Source: Superficieibacter electus
GTDB lineage: Bacteria > Pseudomonadota > Gammaproteobacteria > Enterobacterales > Enterobacteriaceae
Direction: 5' to 3'
Assembly: GCF_002915575.1 (NCBI RefSeq)
Contig: NZ_PQGD01000003.1
Span: 1 to 64,000 of the forward strand
DNA: 64,000 bases
In this document: positions 1-6,923 of the stretch, one piece after another
How positions within the stretch are numbered: the stretch's first letter is position 1
Layout: each line of letters starts with the position of its first letter
Translations under genes and position numbers: made by a program
Notes under the pieces: model-generated
Told to the model about the DNA's origin: nothing
Database searches by the model: none
The model's input: the letters and a program-made list of their open reading frames with translations, nothing else

Positions 1-77
1 GAAAGCGTGCGTATTGCCTGAAAACACAACCCGCTACGGGGGAGACTTACCCGAAATCTGATTTATTCAACAAAGCC
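1..77 (+). mobile_element. Right end of an IS903-type insertion sequence (IS5 family), cut by the window edge
   Basis: The first 77 bases match from memory the 3' end of IS903. They finish in the 18-bp terminal inverted repeat GATTTATTCAACAAAGCC at 60-77, the complement of the characteristic GGCTTTGTTGAATAAATC end. The transposase lies outside the window to the left. IS903 makes a 9-bp target duplication, so 78-86 (AAGTCTATC) should be one copy; the other would lie left of the element and cannot be seen. Confidence 0.85.
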
Positions 78-108
78 AAGTCTATCAGTAAAGAGAATGA
101 GAGATCAA

Positions 109-160
109 AGTGGTCATTTTAATTGAGCTGGATAACGGACATTTCAATTGAGCCTTGACA
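109..160. repeat. Directly repeated terminal-type sequence, possible end of an IS21-family element
   Basis: Two near-identical copies of CATTTYAATTGAGC occur at 115-128 and 141-154, 26 bp apart, followed by a TTGACA edge at 155-160. Read on the minus strand the block begins TGTCAAGGCTCAATTGAAAT. IS21-family elements typically begin with TGT and carry several spaced copies of a repeat containing CAATTGAAA near their ends. This suggests IS903 landed in an older IS21-type element or its remnant. No istA/istB coding sequence is in the window, so this remains an inference. Confidence 0.3.
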
Positions 161-215
161 AATGTTAAGGAGGCTATATTTTACTGTATTCAACTGCATT
201 GCTTGCCTGCGCTCA

Positions 216-722
216 TTACCATCTGCATTCAAGCTTGAGGCATTCGGCTCCTTTATACAGACACTCAGCAGAAATTCGATAGCCGATGTGCTCCGCCACT
301 TTACGCGACGCTGTGTTGTCTTTAGCAATAAGGCAAATCGTTTTCGATGGAAGAAATGTGCTGACATACCATTGATGTACCGCCAGCGCGGCTTCTTTTG
401 CGATGCCTTTATGTTGTGCTGACTGTGATATGACCCATGAGGCTTCAGCACAGTTGTCGGCATCCTCATCAATTCCCCGGTGGAAATGTGCCAGGCCTGT
501 TTCACCAAGCAACGCGCCATTTGATTTCTGTCGGATGGTAAAGATGCTGTAACCGAATACTGTCCAGTGGCCTATATTGCGCAACAGTCGATTCCAGCCT
601 TCTTCCGGAGTAAAACCAGAACCGTTCATCAGGACGGGATCGGCATATAATGGATACCATGCAGCAAAATCAGCGATAGTTTGAGGTCGTAAGATTAATC
701 GGTCCGTGAAAATGGTCGGCAT
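216..722 (-). CDS. GNAT-family N-acetyltransferase, RimJ/RimL type
   Basis: A 168-residue protein opening with FTDRLILRPQ, the usual start of the RimJ/RimL-type (Acetyltransf_3) branch of GNAT enzymes, which transfer an acetyl group from acetyl-CoA to an amine. The acetyl-CoA loop region is QSAQHKGIAKEAA, and a NTASRKVAEHIGY motif near the C-terminus corresponds to the N-x-x-S-x-x-V-x-E-x-x-G-F signature. The ATG at 722 is chosen because the GNAT fold starts directly after it; the frame is open to 824, but those extra residues do not resemble the family. The substrate is unknown. The gene ends about 55 bp from the IS-like sequence, so it may sit at the edge of a rearranged segment. Confidence 0.75.
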   Translation of the reverse strand: MPTIFTDRLILRPQTIADFAAWYPLYADPVLMNGSGFTPEEGWNRLLRNIGHWTVFGYSIFTIRQKSNGALLGETGLAHFHRGIDEDADNCAEASWVISQSAQHKGIAKEAALAVHQWYVSTFLPSKTICLIAKDNTASRKVAEHIGYRISAECLYKGAECLKLECRW

Positions 723-845
723 TGTTTTCCGGCTCGGCAAGATACAATGTCTTAGTGTATCGCACCGCGGGTTGCAGGGAAATTGTACTACCACATTCTG
801 TGCAAAGCCCGACATGGTTCTCATGTCGGGACAGATACGATATAA

Positions 846-1421
846 CTATTGAAGGCGATTAAGATCCCTGAGCATACGCCTGAGGCATTTGATTTTGTTT
901 TTATCACGAATGGCTGTTGATAATTTGCTCAACTGGAAAAATGTTTTATCGCCAAAGCCATCAATGACTTTGAAACGATATTCATGTCGGGCACTGTCCC
1001 ACGCATAAACGATGTTTTTACAATGCAGAGAATTGATAATCACATCAGTGCCGACGAACCAGGCCAGGAATACGTTTAATTTTTGCAACTTAAGCGAATC
1101 AAGCTCGTTATCCTGGGCCAGCTGGTAGAGCGTTTTAGCGATGCCGCCCTGCTCGTCCTGCTCTTTGACGATGACTTGCCCGGGGCCTTTATTGGTCTCC
1201 ACCAACCCTTCTATTTTCTGCATAAAAAGAGAATCAGTCTCATTACGCGGCTTGCATTCCTTCAAATCCCGGTAAACTTCACGCAGTTTACTGTTGAACT
1301 TGGCAATCCCGGGAATAACGGTCTTAATCAGTAGCCTGCTATCATGCGGATGCTGGAAGACATAACGATCATTACCTCTGGCCAGTAAGTCATCATCGGT
1401 CAACACAATCTGTTGCTTCAT
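846..1421 (-). CDS. YrbL-family protein (PhoP regulatory network type)
   Basis: This 191-residue protein resembles YrbL, a kinase-fold protein in the PhoPQ and BasSR regulons of enteric bacteria. Family-like features are LLARGNDRYVFQHPHD at the start (a nucleotide-loop-like beginning), a central FNSKLREVYRDL, and a C-terminal FKVIDGFGDK segment that sits where protein-kinase-like folds place their D-x-G motif. Its biochemical role is not established. The ATG at 1421 is preferred over upstream in-frame codons because the protein then begins like the family. A PhoP-box-like pair of hexamers lies about 100 bp upstream (1520-1536). It is not at the usual yrbL locus, so it may be a second copy. 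Confidence 0.75.
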   Translation of the reverse strand: MKQQIVLTDDDLLARGNDRYVFQHPHDSRLLIKTVIPGIAKFNSKLREVYRDLKECKPRNETDSLFMQKIEGLVETNKGPGQVIVKEQDEQGGIAKTLYQLAQDNELDSLKLQKLNVFLAWFVGTDVIINSLHCKNIVYAWDSARHEYRFKVIDGFGDKTFFQLSKLSTAIRDKNKIKCLRRMLRDLNRLQ

Positions 1422-1499
1422 AGTGGTTTTTTGACTCTTTCGCAGGCAATTATTAACGACCATGCCAGGGTGGCGTACAGGTCGTTGTTTATCAAACAC

Positions 1500-1536
1500 A
1501 TAATATGCATGCACGATCATTAACAATCAATAAACA
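1500..1536 (-). promoter_or_regulatory. Predicted PhoP-dependent promoter of the YrbL-like gene
   Basis: On the minus strand, TGTTTA-TTGAT-TGTTAA lies at 1536-1520. It matches the PhoP box (T)GTTTA-N5-(T)GTTTA with one mismatch in the second half. A CATATT/TATTAT -10 region follows at 1507-1500, 12-14 bp downstream, which is the spacing of PhoP sites that replace a -35 element. Not tested. Confidence 0.5.
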
Positions 1537-1612
1537 AGCCATTCAACAGTATTAAAAATAGTCAGATTAAAAGGCGCATTTCTGATTTAAAGTTCTTTAT
1601 GACTTAAAATGA

Positions 1613-1631
1613 AAAGCCCCATAAGGGGCTT
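1613..1631 (-). terminator. Rho-independent terminator after the DUF2171 gene
   Basis: AGCCCC at 1615-1620 pairs with GGGGCT at 1625-1630 around a 4-base loop. On the minus strand it is followed by TTTTCATTTT, just downstream of the stop codon at 1641. Confidence 0.7.
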
Positions 1632-1640
1632 AGTAGAAAT

Positions 1641-1877
1641 TTAAGCTTCTTGCCAGCCAGCAAAGACTTCTTTGCTATTTTTGTTAAGGATAACCTTGTT
1701 ATCTTCTACTTTATCCACCCAGGCCAGCGGGATGAAATGGTGCTTACCGCCCGCTTCCGGATCGCTTTTAGCAAGCTTGATTCGATCCTGGTCATCGAGG
1801 TGATCAACAACACCAACGTGAGTACCGCAGCTCGCTACTACCTGAGTATGGTCTTTAATTTCGCTTTTATTAATCAT
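1641..1877 (-). CDS. DUF2171 domain protein
   Basis: A 78-residue acidic protein typical of the DUF2171 family: a small beta-barrel-like domain with an H-V-G-V-V-D core (residues 21-26) and a conserved DRIKLAKSDP segment around residues 31-40. Family members are often found in stress-related contexts, but the function is unknown. It has its own terminator and 515 bp of upstream sequence, so it is probably monocistronic. Confidence 0.7.
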   Translation of the reverse strand: MINKSEIKDHTQVVASCGTHVGVVDHLDDQDRIKLAKSDPEAGGKHHFIPLAWVDKVEDNKVILNKNSKEVFAGWQEA

Positions 1878-2392
1878 AAAATACCTTTTGTTGGTTGATG
1901 TTTATGTAACCCTGTAAAGCATAGACCATAAATAAAAACCTGCATGGTACGTTAGCATTTTGAAACAAATTATGGTGATGCCGCGAATTTAAGCGGTATC
2001 ATAAACAGACTTGGGTAGTTGCGACGTTATGCTGCATTTTTAAATTTTTTTTGCATAACCAAATTATAACCCCCTTTCCTTCTGACGTTGATTTAATTAA
2101 GCGCGATCGCTGTATAAGCCGCGCCAGTCCTGACATCAAGCTGCCTTCCCTTTATCATCAGGATTAATAAAGTGATTATTATTACCAATATTCTTACGCC
2201 TCAGGCAATTAATTAACTCCTGGTCTGTTTACCGTTGAATATTAGTTTGTGGTCCTGAGAAATCGTTATCGGTAATGAAAATGCCTACCTGGAGAAATAA
2301 GCAATTAAACTCACCTTCAGAGGGATAAATAGTATTGCAGCGACAACGTGACGTCAGGAGCGGGAGCAAATCCCCCGCTCTTAACATTAAAC
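1878..2392. other. 515-bp intergenic region
   Basis: AT-rich spacer holding the promoter side of the DUF2171 gene (near 1878-2050) and the 3' flank of the aldo/keto reductase gene. The only clear structure is the inverted repeat GAGCGGG/CCCGCTC at 2358-2364 and 2374-2380. No convincing coding sequence was seen; a 17-codon ORF beginning near 2275 lacks a clear ribosome binding site. Confidence 0.5.
2358..2380 (-). terminator. Stem-loop downstream of the aldo/keto reductase gene
   Basis: A 7-bp stem (2358-2364 with 2374-2380) lies 13 bp after the stop codon of the minus-strand gene. It lacks a clear U-tract on that strand, so it is a weak terminator or mRNA 3'-end structure. Confidence 0.4.
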
Positions 2393-3253
2393 CTAATCCA
2401 GAGAATTAAGCTCTTCAATAAGTTCCTCAGAAAGCGTTAATTCTCCTGCCGCCAGGTTTTCGCGAAGGTGCGTGACGGAGCTTGTTCCGGGGATGAGCAA
2501 AATATTGTCAGAACGTTGTAACAAAAATGCCAGCGCCAGTTGCATCGGCGTAACCTTGTGGCGTGACGCAAGATCATTAAGTTTTGATGACTGAATGGGC
2601 GTAAAGCCACCCAGCGGGAAAAATGGTACGTAAGCGATACCCTCGGCTGCCAGCGTATCAATCATCTCATCGTCATGACGATGCACCAGATTGTAATGAT
2701 TCTGTACGCACACGATGTTGCAAATTTTCTTCGCTTCCTCAATTTGCGTCATCGTTACGTTGCTCAGACCTATATGACGTACCAGCCCCTGCTGTTGAAG
2801 TTCAGCGAGGATGCTTAAAGGCGCTTCAAGCGAACCCTCCTCAGGCTGATGGGTGCCAAACATGAGTCGCAGATTGACAACATCAAGCTGCTGGAGTCCC
2901 AGGTTGGTGAGGTTATCTTCAACTGCCTGACGCAGTTCTTGTGCAGAAAAAGCCGGTAGCCAGTTGGCCTTCTCATCCCGACGCGCACCAATTTTTGTCA
3001 CGATGACTAAATCGTCAGGATAAGGCGATAAGGTCTCCCGGATAAGCTTGTTTGTGACGTGCGGACCATAAAAATCACTGGTATCGATATGGTTCACGCC
3101 AGCGGCCAGTGCCGCACGCAAAACTTCCCGCGCGGCCTCCATATTTTCAGGAGGGCCATAAACCCCCGGGCCTGCCAGTTGCATAGCGCCGTAACCAATG
3201 CGGTTTACCTGACGATCGCCAAGTTTGAAACTATTATCACGTTTAGCCTGCAT
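2393..3253 (-). CDS. Aldo/keto reductase, YdbC-like oxidoreductase
   Basis: A 286-residue protein with the AKR TIM-barrel signatures: GAMQL near residue 23, HIDTSDFYG around residues 55-63 with the catalytic Asp and Tyr, and the TKIG Lys near residue 85. The C-terminal IPGTSSVTHLRENL is the NADPH-phosphate binding segment. It most resembles YdbC-type oxidoreductases. At the strand where classical AKRs carry the catalytic His, this protein reads VVNLRLM, so that His appears replaced by Arg or displaced. The start at 3253 is chosen at MQAKRD, after AAAGGAGC; the frame is open to 3331. A LysR-type gene is divergent 103 bp away, the usual arrangement for a regulator and its target. Confidence 0.85.
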   Translation of the reverse strand: MQAKRDNSFKLGDRQVNRIGYGAMQLAGPGVYGPPENMEAAREVLRAALAAGVNHIDTSDFYGPHVTNKLIRETLSPYPDDLVIVTKIGARRDEKANWLPAFSAQELRQAVEDNLTNLGLQQLDVVNLRLMFGTHQPEEGSLEAPLSILAELQQQGLVRHIGLSNVTMTQIEEAKKICNIVCVQNHYNLVHRHDDEMIDTLAAEGIAYVPFFPLGGFTPIQSSKLNDLASRHKVTPMQLALAFLLQRSDNILLIPGTSSVTHLRENLAAGELTLSEELIEELNSLD

Positions 3254-3356
3254 GACAGTTGCTCCTTTATGCAAAGTGAAATAACACAATAATCGCTTAT
3301 TCCTTTGCTGATAATACGGCACAATCCGCATAGGGTGTACGAAAAAGCGAACAATT

Positions 3357-4262
3357 ATGAAAAGCGATCTAAACGATTTAAAAGCATTTATTGCCGTTGC
3401 CCGTACAGGCGGATTTCGAAGTGGTGCAAAAGAAAGCGGAGCCAGTGCCTCTGGCTACAGCGAAGCCATACGGCGGCTTGAACTAAAAACCGGCGTCAGA
3501 TTATTACATCGCACGACGCGAAGTGTAGTACCAACCGAGGCAGGTCAGGCGCTGCTGTCTCGTCTGCTGCCTGCGTTAAGTGAAGTTGAGGCGGCGCTGG
3601 ATTCGGTAAACCAGTTTCGTGATAAGCCTGTCGGCACGCTAAAATTGAATGTTCCTGGGAGTGCGGCGCGACTGGTGCTTCCAGAGGTGATCCCTGGATT
3701 TCTTGCGGCCTACCCTGACGTTCAACTTGAAATTGTGACCGAGGAGAGTTTTGTCGATATATTTGCTGCAGGCTGCGACGCGGGCATTCGTTATGATGAG
3801 CGTCTGGAGCAGGATATGATCGCCGTACCCATTGGTGCACGTGTACAACGGGCCGCACTGGCGGCCTCCCCTGAGTATCTGCGGCAGAAAGGCTATCCAC
3901 TGCATCCGCATGAACTCATGCAGCACGCCTGTATTCGCGGGCGGTTCCCTGGCGGAAATCTGGCAGTTTGGGAATTTGAAAAAGAGGGAGTCTGTTTGCG
4001 TATTGATGCCAGTGGACCACTTATCGTTCGTATTGGCGGAGCCGTTGATTTGGGCGTGGCGGCAGCAGTTTCTGGCTGCGGTCTGGTTTATTTGTTTGAA
4101 GAGTGGTTACAACCGTGGTTTGACAGTGGCGAACTGGTACCAGTGTTAAAAGACTGGTGGCCGTCGTTTTCAGGTCCTTTTTTATATTACTCGGGCAGGC
4201 GTTTTGTGCCCGCATCATTGCGGGCATTTATCGATTACATCAGAGAGATTCCGGCGCAATAA
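3357..4262 (+). CDS. LysR-family transcriptional regulator
   Basis: A 301-residue LysR-type protein. Its N-terminal winged helix-turn-helix (about residues 5-62) contains LKAFIAVARTGGF, LLHRTTRSVVPTEAG and an unusual GASASGYSEAIRRLE recognition region. The periplasmic-binding-like effector domain occupies about residues 90-295. It resembles the CrgA/AaeR-type subgroup that often sits divergently from aldo/keto reductases or quinone-related oxidoreductases. It probably controls the adjacent reductase gene and itself from the 103-bp divergent region. The effector is unknown. Confidence 0.85.
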   Translation: MKSDLNDLKAFIAVARTGGFRSGAKESGASASGYSEAIRRLELKTGVRLLHRTTRSVVPTEAGQALLSRLLPALSEVEAALDSVNQFRDKPVGTLKLNVPGSAARLVLPEVIPGFLAAYPDVQLEIVTEESFVDIFAAGCDAGIRYDERLEQDMIAVPIGARVQRAALAASPEYLRQKGYPLHPHELMQHACIRGRFPGGNLAVWEFEKEGVCLRIDASGPLIVRIGGAVDLGVAAAVSGCGLVYLFEEWLQPWFDSGELVPVLKDWWPSFSGPFLYYSGRRFVPASLRAFIDYIREIPAQ

Positions 4263-4263
4263 A

Positions 4264-4971
4264 TTATGCTGCTGCACTTCTGGATTGCGTCGCCAGGTAG
4301 CCTGCCCATAAACTGGCAACCCACTTCACCCCTTTCGCGGTAAAACGTGCCTGTGAAAAAGTATGCTGATTCTCACCTACCCCTGAGCGAAGCGTGAAGT
4401 AGCCCGCCTGTAAGTGGTGGTGGTGAGGCGTCAGCACGCCGCTCACACGATACATAATATTGCGCTCCAGTAAAAACTGGCGGAATTCGGGTTCCTTCGC
4501 CCTGAGCATTTTACAGAGTTGACGGAAACCCAGCGAGTCTTCAACCTGTACATAGCGATCGAAAAATTCAGCTTTTGGTGCTGAAAGGGCCAAACGCTGT
4601 TCTGCAATCTGGCGCTGTTCATACTGCTCTGCCCACGCACGCGCCGCGGTTGCGGGATTAGTAAAGTCCGGCAGATTGTCGCGTTTTTCGCGTTCCTGCC
4701 AGCGGTCAAGCGCGGCGGCGGTAAACCCCGGGGACAACCGCGCAACAGCGAGCAGTGAATCGCGTTTGTTGAGGAAAAATTCCTGATAGGTTTCGCCTTC
4801 ACGCTCATAAAGACTTACCGTAACGGGCTGGGTAAAGCGTTGCGCAGTCTCCAGACCATTAATAATACGTTTCACTTCGCCATGAGTTATGCCAGTCAGG
4901 GTAGCAATCTCGCGGCTACTCATCATGGCAGACTGATCAAGGGTCCGTTGGCTATCAAACGTAATCATCAT
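4264..4971 (-). CDS. Solitary phage-type antirepressor with KilAC domain
   Basis: A 235-residue protein built like phage antirepressors. The N-terminal part (about 10-95) resembles the Rha/antirepressor DNA-binding region (SSREIATLTGITHGEVKRII, then YQEFFLNKRDSLLAV), and the C-terminal part (about 125-228) is a KilAC domain with FRQLCKMLRAKEPEF and FTAKGVKWVASL. Such proteins inactivate prophage repressors and trigger lytic genes. No other phage gene is nearby, so this is an isolated or domesticated copy. Its promoter carries a LexA-type SOS box (5030-5049), matching known DNA-damage-controlled antirepressors of enteric prophages. The stop codon lies next to the convergent LysR gene. Confidence 0.8.
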   Translation of the reverse strand: MMITFDSQRTLDQSAMMSSREIATLTGITHGEVKRIINGLETAQRFTQPVTVSLYEREGETYQEFFLNKRDSLLAVARLSPGFTAAALDRWQEREKRDNLPDFTNPATAARAWAEQYEQRQIAEQRLALSAPKAEFFDRYVQVEDSLGFRQLCKMLRAKEPEFRQFLLERNIMYRVSGVLTPHHHHLQAGYFTLRSGVGENQHTFSQARFTAKGVKWVASLWAGYLATQSRSAAA

Positions 4972-5018
4972 AGGTTCACCACTCAGTTACTCACAACACC
5001 CATGCGGGTAGTTGAAAT

Positions 5019-5049
5019 AGTATACAATGTACTGGTTAAATATCCAGTT
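5019..5049 (-). promoter_or_regulatory. SOS promoter: LexA box plus -10 for the antirepressor gene
   Basis: On the minus strand, AACTGGATATTTAACCAGTA (5049-5030) has the invariant CTG-N10-CAG core and matches the LexA consensus at 15 of 20 positions. It overlaps a TGGATA -35-like element, followed after 16 bp by a TATACT -10 at 5024-5019. This puts LexA directly over the promoter, about 60 bp before the ATG at 4971. Confidence 0.75.
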
Positions 5050-5079
5050 CTTTTTTTGAGCGGTTTGACTTTAGTGACT

Positions 5080-5532
5080 TTATGTCTCTTTCAGCCCTTG
5101 TTGCAAAATGGACAGAATGTCCTGCGGGAAAATGGTCTCCGTCGTGGTACGCAGCGCCTTGCGATCCCACCACTTGAAGTGGGTTATTACCTGTTTTTCA
5201 TTTTCGGTCCAGCGCTCTGAGTTTAACGTGTGGTCCGTTATGCTGATGATAAAAAATTTCTCAATGGCCAGTACTTCTTCGCCGCTGGGTAATAGCATTG
5301 CAAAGGAACGTTGTGCGATAACGTTGCCAGGATCATGAGCGATAATCCCGGTTTCTTCGTAAAGTTCCCTTATTGCAGCCTGTTGAAAGGTTTCCCCCTC
5401 TTCCACTGCCCCGCCAGGAGTCGCCCAATAGCAACGACCCCTGAGGGCATCCGTTGTATGAGTGAAACGAAAAAGCAGTACTCGCCTGGCGGTATCAATG
5501 ATAAATAATCTGGCTGAAGGCCGCTCTCTCAT
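5080..5532 (-). CDS. NUDIX hydrolase
   Basis: A 150-residue Nudix protein with the complete signature GX5EX7REUXEEXGU, read as GGAVEEGE then RELYEETGI around residues 39-62. The REXXEE glutamates bind the catalytic metal. These enzymes hydrolyse nucleoside-diphosphate-linked substrates; the specificity here is not evident. Its ATG overlaps the stop of the DUF1272 gene by 4 bases (5529-5532), so the two are translationally coupled. The stop codon is near the divergent SOS promoter of the antirepressor, but the genes do not share a function. Confidence 0.85.
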   Translation of the reverse strand: MRERPSARLFIIDTARRVLLFRFTHTTDALRGRCYWATPGGAVEEGETFQQAAIRELYEETGIIAHDPGNVIAQRSFAMLLPSGEEVLAIEKFFIISITDHTLNSERWTENEKQVITHFKWWDRKALRTTTETIFPQDILSILQQGLKET

Positions 5533-5756
5533 GATCGCGTAACCCGCAATGTAGAGGCGGGGAATTTCAGTAATTTGGCTGCCGGGCGAACAGGTCTTCT
5601 CACTAACTCACCCTGGCAGTTTGGACATTGATGCTGAAGATCGTGTTCTGCACACTGAATACAGAATGTACATTCAAAGGAGCAAATCACTGCCTCAGCG
5701 GAATCTGGCGGCAAATCTTTATCGCAGTGTTCGCAGTTAGGTCTTAGCTCAAGCAT
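5529..5756 (-). CDS. DUF1272 zinc-ribbon-like protein
   Basis: A 75-residue cysteine-rich protein of the DUF1272 family. Eight cysteines arranged as CEHC, C-SFEC-TFC-IQC and CPNC, with a histidine, suggest two structural zinc sites in the first 50 residues. The basic tail (about 50-75) is variable. Function is unknown. It is the first gene of a two-gene unit with the NUDIX hydrolase, overlapping it by 4 bases, and starts 17 bp after the end of yneE on the same strand. Confidence 0.8.
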   Translation of the reverse strand: MLELRPNCEHCDKDLPPDSAEAVICSFECTFCIQCAEHDLQHQCPNCQGELVRRPVRPAAKLLKFPASTLRVTRS

Positions 5757-5773
5757 CGTAACCTCATCTATTC

Positions 5774-6688
5774 TCAGGTGAGCTGATAATTTTTATCCGG
5801 GAGGCGTTTTTCCGGGACGTCGGTTTCGTCGTTCATTTGCCGTAAATCAATTTCCATCGCGTTGCATATGGCATCCAGTGGAAGATCGTTATTTTCAAGA
5901 CCAAAGGGATCTTCAAGTTCTTCTGCCAGCGCGTCGAGAGAAATAAAAGTATACGAAATCAGCACTGAAATGAATGGCGTCATATAGTGCAGATCGACGA
6001 CCAGGGCAAAAGGCAGCAAAATACAAAAGATATACACGGTACGGTGCAAAATTAACGTGTAGGCGAAAGGAATCGGCGTATTAGCGATGCGTTCGCAGCC
6101 CGCCTGTACAGCAGACATATCATTAAGACGGTTATTCAGGCTGTGAAAAAGAATATCTGAAAGCGTGCCGCTACGTCGGCGTGTGGCCAGCCACTCCCCC
6201 ATCAGCAACAGAATACGGTTCGCCGGAGAATGAGCGCTAAGCACCTGCTGAAGATGTTCTGCCGGAAGTAATACACTTAGTTTTTTTTCCTGCGGTAAAC
6301 GGCGTAACGTCATTCGTAATGAATGCGCAAATGCGATTTGCAGGCAGACAAACTCACCGAGCCGTGGATCGTCTGGTAAGGTGTTTTTAACTTCTCTGAA
6401 CAATGAACGCGCAGCGATCATCAGTTGGCCCCATAGTTGTCGTGCTTCAACAAACCGGGAATAACAGGCGTTATTACGAAAACCCAAAAAGATAGCAATT
6501 GCCACACCAAGGATGCTAAACGGTGCCACCGTTAGCTTGATACCAAGCGTGCTATACCACGGAAGCATCAGGATGACAGCAATCGAAAGCAGAAAGTTAA
6601 GCAGCAGCCGGGATATTACTTTTGAAAGCACTGAGCCGTGCCAGACAAAGATAAGCGCCAGCCAGTGTTGTTGCGGTCTAATAATCAT
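5774..6688 (-). CDS. yneE: Bestrophin-family membrane protein YneE
   Basis: 304 residues, the same length as E. coli YneE. The protein starts MIIRPQQHWL and has hydrophobic helices near residues 25-45, 45-65, 205-235 and 235-255. It carries the family's GFRNNACYSRFVEARQLWG segment and the EELEDPFGLENNDLPLDAIC segment close to the C-terminus. Bacterial bestrophins form pentameric cation or anion channels in the inner membrane; the physiological role of YneE is unknown. Its position beside uxaB matches E. coli. Confidence 0.93.
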   Translation of the reverse strand: MIIRPQQHWLALIFVWHGSVLSKVISRLLLNFLLSIAVILMLPWYSTLGIKLTVAPFSILGVAIAIFLGFRNNACYSRFVEARQLWGQLMIAARSLFREVKNTLPDDPRLGEFVCLQIAFAHSLRMTLRRLPQEKKLSVLLPAEHLQQVLSAHSPANRILLLMGEWLATRRRSGTLSDILFHSLNNRLNDMSAVQAGCERIANTPIPFAYTLILHRTVYIFCILLPFALVVDLHYMTPFISVLISYTFISLDALAEELEDPFGLENNDLPLDAICNAMEIDLRQMNDETDVPEKRLPDKNYQLT

Positions 6689-6897
6689 TTTATAAATATG
6701 CAGGTGAATAATAGTGTCGGCGTTAAGTGAAACGAAAAGTCGCCGTAAAAGCCACCTATTTTTATCGGTGGGCAGAAATTTTATTGGCGAGTAGCCCGGC
6801 TTTGTTCCTGTTGAAATAAGTTGATTTGGTAGAGTGGTAATTTTTGTTGTGTATTAAAAGGAATAATGTATGTTGTAACTAATTAAAGCGATGATAA

Positions 6898-6916
6898 ACC
6901 CGGCAAAATACCGGGT
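6898..6916 (-). terminator. Terminator after uxaB
   Basis: ACCCGG (6898-6903) pairs with CCGGGT (6911-6916) around a 7-base A-rich loop. On the minus strand it is followed by a short T-rich stretch. It lies 8 bp beyond the uxaB stop. Confidence 0.6.
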
Positions 6917-6923
6917 CTCTCTT

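Noticed and set aside
155-180. TTGACA with TATATT as a sigma-70 promoter near the left edge
   Set aside because: Spacing is only 14 bases and the TTGACA belongs to the IS21-like end.
119-520. A 133-codon open frame on the minus strand overlapping the IS end and the GNAT gene
   Set aside because: It has no family resemblance, overlaps the better-supported GNAT gene in another frame, and runs into the IS-like repeats.
2275-2330. 17-codon ORF (begins MKMPTW) in the 515-bp intergenic region
   Set aside because: No clear ribosome binding site and no resemblance to a known small protein.
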